Shown here: positions 6,304 through 10,671 of the stretch, piece by piece
Numbering within the stretch: position 1 is the stretch's first letter
How the letters are laid out: every line of letters starts with the position of its first letter
Assembly: GCA_017508315.1 (NCBI GenBank)
Contig: JAFVZE010000358.1
Span: forward strand, 1 to 10,671
Length of the DNA stretch: 10,671 nt
Direction: 5' to 3'
Source: Kiritimatiellia bacterium
Lineage (GTDB): Bacteria > Verrucomicrobiota > Kiritimatiellia > RFP12 > UBA1067
Position numbers and translations under genes: made by a program
The notes under the pieces: generated by a model
What the model was told of the DNA's origin: nothing
Databases searched by the model: none
What the model saw: only the letters and a program-made list of their open reading frames with translations

Positions 6304-7370
6304 TTTCCGAACGGGCTCGTTTTTTTCATCAGATGCGCGAACTTGACCGCCTCGATCGAATCCTCGAGCTGCAGCGGGAACGGCGCGGCCGTGCGCACGG
6401 TGTAGTAGACATGCTTCCAGAACGCGGTTGGTCCGTGCATCGTCCCCTTCGGCAGCGCGACCGGGAATGTGGAGACCGGAAAATCCTCGTGAAGATCGGC
6501 CAGTTCCGGGGTGCGCACCGACGAACGGCGGCGCGGGAACTTGAAACCCGGATCGATCACCGTCAGCGTACCTTCCGCGGCCCCGTGCCCGACCTTGAAG
6601 GTTCCGCGCTCGCCGCGGATCACGAACGACGGCGAACGGTCGCCGGGAACCGCCCCGCCGTTGAATTCGATATCGGCGGAAATCTGATCGCGGGTCTTCA
6701 GGCAGACGCGGACATAATCCTCGGCGTCTCCGAGCGAAGCGATCCGCTTCAGCTCGCTCCACATCTGTATCGGCGGAACCGGCAGCAGTTTGAGCGCCTG
6801 AATCATGAGATCGGTCATCGCATAATACGCCGCGCCGCCGCCCAGACGCTTCACCGCCTGCCAGTCGTCGCGCCGGACGTAATCCTCGCGGCAGATCCTG
6901 ATCTGGTGGATCTGCCCGAGCCGGGGGTCGGACATCATCATCTTCGCCAGCTGGAAATCCGCGGAGAAAAGCCCGCGCTGCATCACGAGCAGCCGGTTCT
7001 TCGACTTCATCGCCTGTCCGCGGAGAAGCTGCGCCTCGTCGAGCGTGAGCGCCATCGGAGTCTCCAGAAGCGTCCAGAACCCGTGCTGGAGCGAAGAAAG
7101 CGCGTGCTTGACATGGTCGCAGGTGCAGGTGGCGATATCGACAAGATCGATGTCGCGCTCGTCGAGCATATCTTCAAAGCGGCGGAACATTCTGCACTTC
7201 GGAAAATCCCTGGCGACGATATCGCGCCGCTCCTTGATGAGATCGCACGCGCAGACGACGTCGAAAAGCGCCGGATGAGCTTTGAAAACCGGATAATGAT
7301 CGGCGAACATCGACCGCCCAAGGCCCATGATCGCCACTTTCAGCGGCGGACGCTGGTAATCGGCATTCAT
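6300..7370 (-). CDS. Gfo/Idh/MocA-family oxidoreductase-like protein with altered active-site motifs
   Basis: The family uses NAD(P) to oxidise or reduce sugars and related compounds. The 356-residue product has its usual length and order: a Rossmann fold from about 10 (KVAIMGLGRSMFADHY) with an acidic strand end VVCACD at 38-43, IDLVDIATCTCDHVKHAL (74-91), then LLETPMALTLDEA where canonical members have EKP (here Glu103-Thr104-Pro105). The C-terminal alpha/beta domain contains GGGAAYYAMTDLMIQAL (177-193), where active enzymes generally read GGGxLxDxGxHxxD. The Lys and His expected for catalysis are thus both missing, so it may bind a nucleotide or sugar without normal turnover, or use other residues. 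The ATG at 7370 overlaps the nrdR stop, and the stop overlaps the DtxR-type gene. The fold assignment is good; substrate and activity are unknown. Confidence 0.85.
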   Translation of the reverse strand: MNADYQRPPLKVAIMGLGRSMFADHYPVFKAHPALFDVVCACDLIKERRDIVARDFPKCRMFRRFEDMLDERDIDLVDIATCTCDHVKHALSSLQHGFWTLLETPMALTLDEAQLLRGQAMKSKNRLLVMQRGLFSADFQLAKMMMSDPRLGQIHQIRICREDYVRRDDWQAVKRLGGGAAYYAMTDLMIQALKLLPVPPIQMWSELKRIASLGDAEDYVRVCLKTRDQISADIEFNGGAVPGDRSPSFVIRGERGTFKVGHGAAEGTLTVIDPGFKFPRRRSSVRTPELADLHEDFPVSTFPVALPKGTMHGPTAFWKHVYYTVRTAAPFPLQLEDSIEAVKFAHLMKKTSPFGK

Positions 7371-7810
7371 TTCCTGACAATCTCCGTTATGGCTGAAAGA
7401 AACTGGGCGACATCAGTAAACTGGCGGTATACGCTCGCGAAACGGATGTACGCGACCTCGTCGACCTTGTGCAGTTCCGTCATGACGAGGTCGGCGATCT
7501 TGTCGGCCGGAACTTCGCCGCCCTCGAGATTCGCGACGACGTTGTCGCTCATGGTGCGGATCTGCTCGTCGCTCACGGGCCGCTTGCCGCAGGCGTGGCG
7601 GATCGCCTTCTCGACCTTGGCGCGTTCAAAAGCCTGACGGGAGCCGTCGCGCTTCACCACCAGCACTTCGTCGCGGACCACCTCCTCGTAGGTGGTGAAA
7701 CGGCAGGAGCACTTCAGGCACTCCCGGCGGCGGCGGATCGCGGCGCCTTCGCGGGCGCTGCGCGAATCCAGCACCTTGTCGTCGTCAATTCCGCATTTCG
7801 GACACTTCAT
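7367..7810 (-). CDS. nrdR: Transcriptional repressor NrdR
   Basis: NrdR senses (d)ATP and represses ribonucleotide reductase genes. The 147-residue protein is of normal length and starts with the canonical MKCPKCG. The zinc ribbon uses Cys3, Cys6, Cys31 and Cys34, with RRRREC and RFTTYE typical of the DNA-binding part (1-45). The ATP-cone follows (about 48-138), including VVKRDGSRQAFERAKVEKAI and VAYIRFASVYRQF. The ATG at 7810 is the start given by homology; the longer open frame to 8434 is out-of-frame rnfE. The gap to rnfE is 17 bp, with AAGGA at the rnfE stop as a distant ribosome binding site. The stop overlaps the oxidoreductase start. No reductase gene and no obvious NrdR box are in the window, so its targets lie elsewhere. 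Confidence 0.97.
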   Translation of the reverse strand: MKCPKCGIDDDKVLDSRSAREGAAIRRRRECLKCSCRFTTYEEVVRDEVLVVKRDGSRQAFERAKVEKAIRHACGKRPVSDEQIRTMSDNVVANLEGGEVPADKIADLVMTELHKVDEVAYIRFASVYRQFTDVAQFLSAITEIVRK

Positions 7811-7827
7811 TTCGTACGGGTCGATCC

Positions 7828-8505
7828 TTACTTGCCGGCAGGGCACATGGTGCAATGGCGGCAGTCGAGATTGATGGGCAAAGGTGCCGGCGCACCGTGC
7901 CGACGCGCGTTCCATTCGCAGAAACGGTTTATCGCCGCGAGGATGAGTCCCAGCGCGATGAAACCCCCGGCCGGCAGAATCGCCAGCGTCATGGGACCGG
8001 GATTGACGTTCTTGAACGCCAGTTCGCCCCATACCGTAAGCGTGCCGGCGCCGACGATTTCGCGCACCGAGGCGATCACCGAAAGAGCGAGCGTAAAACC
8101 GATCCCGGACCCGAGACCGTCGGCGAAAGACGCGACCACCCCGTTTCTGCAGGCGAAAGCCTCGGCGCGGCCGAGAATGATGCAGTTGACAACGATGAGC
8201 GGAATGAATATCCCCAGCGACTGCGAAAGCTCCGGCAGATACGCCTGCATCAGAAGATCGATGGCCGTGACGAACGTGGCGATGATCACGATGTAGCACG
8301 GAATGTGGACCGCGCCCGGAATCACCTTTCGAAGCGCCGATATGAGGACATTGGAGCAGATGAGCACGAATGTCGCCGCCATCCCCATTCCGAGGGCGTT
8401 TTCGAGCGATGTGGTCACCGCCAGCGTCGGGCACAGCCCCAGCACCAGCCTGAACACGGGATTGTTCTTGAACATCCCCGAGAGAACTATCAGCAATGTT
8501 TTCAT
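7828..8505 (-). CDS. rnfE: Rnf electron transport complex subunit E (RnfE/RsxE)
   Basis: RnfE is an integral membrane subunit of the Rnf complex, which couples ferredoxin:NAD+ electron transfer to Na+ or H+ movement (RsxE is the SoxR-reducing version). The 225 residues include about six hydrophobic segments. Family signatures are MFKNNPVFRLVLGLCPTLAV (11-30), LGIFIPLIVVNCIILGRAEAF (97-117) and LAILPAGGFIALGLILA. Cys25 and Cys108 match the conserved pair that binds the intramembrane [2Fe-2S] cluster between RnfA and RnfE. The last 11 residues carry Cys215-x2-Cys218-x2-Cys221, beyond the membrane core. No other rnf gene is adjacent: alaS is upstream and nrdR downstream. The ATG at 8505 gives the standard N-terminus. 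The related NqrD is possible, but the sequence reads closer to RnfE. Confidence 0.92.
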   Translation of the reverse strand: MKTLLIVLSGMFKNNPVFRLVLGLCPTLAVTTSLENALGMGMAATFVLICSNVLISALRKVIPGAVHIPCYIVIIATFVTAIDLLMQAYLPELSQSLGIFIPLIVVNCIILGRAEAFACRNGVVASFADGLGSGIGFTLALSVIASVREIVGAGTLTVWGELAFKNVNPGPMTLAILPAGGFIALGLILAAINRFCEWNARRHGAPAPLPINLDCRHCTMCPAGK

Positions 8506-8515
8506 GACTGCCCCT

Positions 8516-8521
8516 ATTATA
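8516..8521 (-). promoter_or_regulatory. Predicted extended -10 promoter element upstream of rnfE
   Basis: The minus strand reads TGG-TATAAT, with a poor -35 candidate TTGCGC at 8543-8538 (16-bp spacer). The site is between the alaS stop and rnfE. A start 7 nt downstream would be near 8509, only about 4 nt before the rnfE ATG and past the AGGGG that could act as its ribosome binding site. The transcript would then be nearly leaderless. It may be active, or it may be a chance match within an alaS read-through unit. Confidence 0.45.
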
Positions 8522-8550
8522 CCAAACCGAGTCCCCGGCGCAAGCGGATT

Positions 8551-10371
8551 TTACATATTTCCGATGACGGCCTTGATTCGCCTTACTCCGGCGGAGGAGG
8601 ACTGCTCCTTCTGGATTTTAAACGACCCGAGTTCGGAGGTGTTGGCGACGTGCGGGCCGCAGCAGATCTCCTTCGAAACGTCACCGATCGAATAGAGCGT
8701 GACCTGCTCGCCGTACTTCGCGCCGAAGAGCGCCATCGCCCCTTCGTTCTTCGCCTCCTCGACGGTGGTCGTCTTCTTGTCGACGGCGATGCCCGCGGCG
8801 ATCCATTCGTTGACGAGCTTTTCGACTTCGGCGATCTGTTCCGGCGTCATCTTCTCCGGCCAGGTGAAATCGAAGCGCAGGCGCTCGGCGGTGATGTTGG
8901 AGCCCTTCTGGTTGGCGGTCGGGCCGAGCACCCTGTGGAGCGCGGCGTGCAGGAGGTGCGTCGCCGTGTGCATGCGGGTTACGACCTCGCTGTTGTCCTG
9001 AAGCCCCGCCTTGAACGAACCGGCGGAAGTCGTGCGCGAAAGCTCCTGATGCTTGCGGTTTGCCTCTTCGAAACCTTCCTTGTCCACGGTGAGTCCCGCT
9101 TTGTCGGCCATTTCGAGCGTCATCTCGAACGGGAAACCGAACGTGTCGTATAGTTTGAACGCCGTCTTGCCGGAAATCTGGCTCTGGCCGTGCGCCTTGA
9201 GCTGTTCGGCGACCTTGTTGAACATCGCCTCGCCCTTGTCGAGCGTCTGGTTGAAGCGGTTTTCCTCGGCTTCGAGATCGGCCTTGCACTGGACGAGATT
9301 CTCCGCGAGCTCCGGATAGACGTTGCGGTACTTTTCGCAGATGACCTCGGCGAGTTTCACGGTGAATCCCGGCGCGATGCCGAGGAAGCGGCTGTAGCGC
9401 ACGGCGCGGCGTATGAGGCGGCGAAGAACGTAGTTCGCGCCCACGTTGCCGGGCTTGACGCCGCCTTTAGGATCGCAGAGGATGAACGTGGCCGTGCGCA
9501 TATGGTCGGCGACGATGCGCCGCGACTTGAGCGCAAGCTCCGCGTCCTCTGGCGTGACGGTCGAAAGCTCGCCGATCTTGGCCATGATCGGAGCGAAGAT
9601 CTCGGTGTCGTAGACGGTGGGAGCCCCCGACATCATGCAGATCGTGCGTTCGACGCCCATGCCGGTATCGACGTTGTGGCGGCCGAGCGGCTCGAACTTA
9701 CCTTCCGCGTTTTTGTTGTACTGCATGAAGACGTCGTTCCAGATCTCGATAAACTTCCCGCAGTGGCAGCCGGGCCGGCAGTCGGGACCGCACTTCTCCT
9801 TGCCGGTGTCGATGAACATCTCGGTGTCGGGACCGCACGGCCCGGTCGTTCCGGCCGGTCCCCACCAGTTGTCCTCGCGCGGCAGGCGGTAGATGCGCTC
9901 TTCGGGAATTCCGAGCGACTTCCATATCTCGACGGCCTCCTCGTCGGCCGGGATGTAGCCGTCCTCGCCTTCTTTCCCTTCGCCGCGGAACACGGTCACG
10001 GAAAGCTGGTCGGGCGAAAAGCCGAGCTTCGTCGTCAGGAACTCGAAACTCCAGGAGATCGCCTCTTTCTTGAAATAGTCGTTGAGCGACCAGTTGCCGA
10101 GCATTTCGAAAAACGTGAGATGGGCGCTGTCGCCGACCGCGTCGATGTCGCCGGTACGCACGCACTTCTGCACGTCGGTAAGTCTCGTTCCCGCCGGATG
10201 CGGCATCTGCCCCATCAGATACGGCACGAGCGGATGCATCCCGGCGGTGGTGAAAAGCACCGTGGGATCATTCTCGGGAATGACCGACGCCCCGGGGATT
10301 ATCGTATGCCCCTTGGACTCGAAAAACTTCAAATACGTTTCGCGCAATTCGTCTGCGGTAATATTCTTCAT
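8551..10371 (-). CDS. alaS: Alanyl-tRNA synthetase, short form without the C-Ala domain
   Basis: AlaRS charges tRNA-Ala and clears mischarged Ser or Gly. The 606-residue protein has the class II catalytic core from LRETYLKFFESKGH through VLFTTAGMHPLVPYLMG, NVGANYVLRRLIRRAVR (309-325) and VDTGMGVERT (234-243). The editing domain follows, with zinc ligands in HTATH (His468, His472) and CCGPH (Cys570, His574), then SSSAGVRRIKAVIGN. It stops there, whereas standard bacterial AlaRS continues to about 870 residues with a coiled coil and C-Ala. A Cys-rich insertion lies at 194-204 (Cys194, 198, 202, 204) just before FIEIWNDVFMQYN. I chose ATG 10371 because MKNITADELRETYLKFF matches the family start; the TTG at 10410 would overlap the promoter. 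No clear Shine-Dalgarno precedes it. The next frame downstream is rnfE, so the missing domain is not encoded there separately. Confidence 0.95.
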   Translation of the reverse strand: MKNITADELRETYLKFFESKGHTIIPGASVIPENDPTVLFTTAGMHPLVPYLMGQMPHPAGTRLTDVQKCVRTGDIDAVGDSAHLTFFEMLGNWSLNDYFKKEAISWSFEFLTTKLGFSPDQLSVTVFRGEGKEGEDGYIPADEEAVEIWKSLGIPEERIYRLPREDNWWGPAGTTGPCGPDTEMFIDTGKEKCGPDCRPGCHCGKFIEIWNDVFMQYNKNAEGKFEPLGRHNVDTGMGVERTICMMSGAPTVYDTEIFAPIMAKIGELSTVTPEDAELALKSRRIVADHMRTATFILCDPKGGVKPGNVGANYVLRRLIRRAVRYSRFLGIAPGFTVKLAEVICEKYRNVYPELAENLVQCKADLEAEENRFNQTLDKGEAMFNKVAEQLKAHGQSQISGKTAFKLYDTFGFPFEMTLEMADKAGLTVDKEGFEEANRKHQELSRTTSAGSFKAGLQDNSEVVTRMHTATHLLHAALHRVLGPTANQKGSNITAERLRFDFTWPEKMTPEQIAEVEKLVNEWIAAGIAVDKKTTTVEEAKNEGAMALFGAKYGEQVTLYSIGDVSKEICCGPHVANTSELGSFKIQKEQSSSAGVRRIKAVIGNM

Positions 10372-10400
10372 GATATTGACATTCTTTTTGGGTTGCGCAT

Positions 10401-10406
10401 ATTTTA
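10401..10406 (-). promoter_or_regulatory. Predicted extended -10 promoter element of alaS
   Basis: The minus strand reads TGA-TAAAAT, five of six matches to TATAAT plus the TGn extension, preceded by a T run. A start near 10394 would give a leader of about 23 nt. No good -35 box is visible. The motif resembles those ahead of galE and rnfE. Confidence 0.45.
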
Positions 10407-10497
10407 TCAAAAAGCGCCGCGGAAATGATATCCCTTTTGATCCGTAACCGGGGTACCCGAATTCGAAAAGAATACCTTCCGCGGCTTCCGTTCATGA

Positions 10498-10510
10498 TGC
10501 CAATTTGGCA
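10498..10510. promoter_or_regulatory. Palindromic site, possible operator
   Basis: TGCCAA-T-TTGGCA is a symmetric 6+1+6 site lying 14 bp downstream of the upstream gene's stop and about 130 bp before alaS. It could be a protein binding site or a chance palindrome; no regulator is identified. Confidence 0.2.
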
Positions 10511-10523
10511 CATTGAACATTCT

Positions 10524-10671
10524 TCACAGATCAGCTTTCTCCAACGCGCGATACACCGCATCGACTTTGGCGCGGTAGTGTTTGGAAGACTTCCACATCC
10601 CGGGAACGAAAACAAGATCGGCAAGCGCTTTTTCAAGCTCGGCCGTGCTGCGGCCGGTTTTGCGCAGCACC
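10524..10671 (-). CDS. C-terminal end of an unrecognised protein (5' part outside the window)
   Basis: A minus-strand frame enters from the right edge and ends at TGA 10526-10524, giving the last 48 residues. It reads VLRKTGRSTAELEKALADLV, then FVPGMWKSSKHYRAKVDAVYRALEKADL. The composition is soluble and mostly helical, with no Cys and no membrane segment. Codon use resembles the neighbouring genes: third positions are GC-rich and no stop interrupts the frame. I do not recognise the family. It lies upstream of alaS in the same orientation, but 152 bp with a promoter candidate separate them, so it may be a separate unit. Confidence 0.6.
   Translation of the reverse strand, partial: VLRKTGRSTAELEKALADLVFVPGMWKSSKHYRAKVDAVYRALEKADL

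Larger units (their letters stand above)
10372..10523. other. Intergenic region between the upstream gene and alaS, with inverted repeats
   Basis: This 152-bp stretch is more AT-rich than the genes and holds the alaS promoter candidate. Visible symmetries are a 13-bp near-perfect palindrome TGCCAATTTGGCA (10498-10510), GGGTACCC (10451-10458), CGAATTCG (10458-10465), and a 9-bp inverted repeat gccgcggaa/ttccgcggc (10416-10424 and 10477-10485). No hairpin plus T-run terminator is clear, and the conserved T-box core is not recognisable. Confidence 0.5.

Noticed and set aside
5926..6762. 278-residue version of the DtxR-type regulator
   Set aside because: The N-terminal part is out-of-frame sequence of the oxidoreductase gene. 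The regulator starts at 6303 with a 4-nt overlap.
7367..8434. 355-residue version of NrdR
   Set aside because: The extension is out-of-frame rnfE. Canonical NrdR begins MKCPKCG at 7810.
8506..8550. Terminator between alaS and rnfE
   Set aside because: Only a very short GC pairing is possible and no T run follows, so I do not call a terminator.
8551..10410. alaS starting at TTG 10410
   Set aside because: It would add 13 residues (MIKYAQPKKNVNI) not seen in the family, and the codon overlaps the predicted -10 element.
10372..10523. T-box riboswitch ahead of alaS
   Set aside because: alaS is a common T-box target in Gram-positives, but the conserved core (AGGGTGGNACCGCG-like) and a terminator helix with a T run are not recognisable here.
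10268..10636. 122-residue minus-strand ORF across the alaS start and the intergenic gap
   Set aside because: It overlaps the alaS N-terminus and the end of the upstream gene in other frames and resembles no protein family.
1..10671. Undescribed defence, CRISPR or mobile system
   Set aside because: No transposase, integrase, direct-repeat array, tRNA-linked att site, toxin-antitoxin pair or shift in composition was seen. The window reads as compact housekeeping operons.

Overview
This is a gene-dense, GC-rich bacterial chromosome segment. Every supported gene lies on the minus strand, so genes are read from high to low coordinates. Nothing in it looks like a mobile element, CRISPR array or RNA gene. 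It appears to be ordinary housekeeping DNA from an anaerobic or microaerobic bacterium: an Rnf subunit, NrdR and an Mrp with an N-terminal Cys cluster all fit that. The gene set and the zinc-ribbon/EIIA fusion remind me of the PVC group (Lentisphaerota, Kiritimatiellota, Verrucomicrobiota), but this is an impression from memory that no marker in the window proves.

Layout in transcription order: (a) 10671-10524, the last 48 residues of an unrecognised gene. (b) A 152-bp intergenic region with inverted repeats and an extended -10 element, then alaS (10371-8551), a short alanyl-tRNA synthetase without the C-Ala domain. (c) After another extended -10 element, a tight run of eight genes: rnfE (8505-7828), nrdR (7810-7367), a degenerate Gfo/Idh/MocA oxidoreductase (7370-6300), a DtxR/MntR-type regulator (6303-5926), a zinc-ribbon plus PTS EIIA fusion (5925-5098), a D-Ala-D-Ala carboxypeptidase (5101-4148), tcdA (4121-3414) and a FolK/5-formyl-THF cyclo-ligase fusion (3417-2533). 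(d) After a third extended -10 element and a hairpin covering the ribosome binding site: galE (2494-1457), mrp (1453-632) and an RluA-family pseudouridine synthase (635 to beyond position 1).

Five junctions are 4-nt ATGA or GTGA stop/start overlaps, one is a directly abutting TAG-ATG, and another gap is only 3 bp. Translation is therefore probably coupled through most of the two operons. The products serve different basic tasks: alanine charging, Rnf electron transfer, nucleotide-reductase control, metal-responsive regulation, PTS-type regulation, wall trimming, tRNA t6A cyclisation, folate synthesis and salvage, UDP-galactose formation, Fe-S delivery and RNA pseudouridylation. They do not form one obvious pathway.

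The most interesting points are the two domain fusions (FolK/5-FCL and zinc ribbon/EIIA), the C-Ala-less AlaRS, the oxidoreductase lacking both usual Gfo/Idh active-site signatures, the solitary rnfE with a CxxCxxC tail, and the repeated extended -10 motif with an SD-masking hairpin before galE. I see no convincing undescribed defence or mobile system here.
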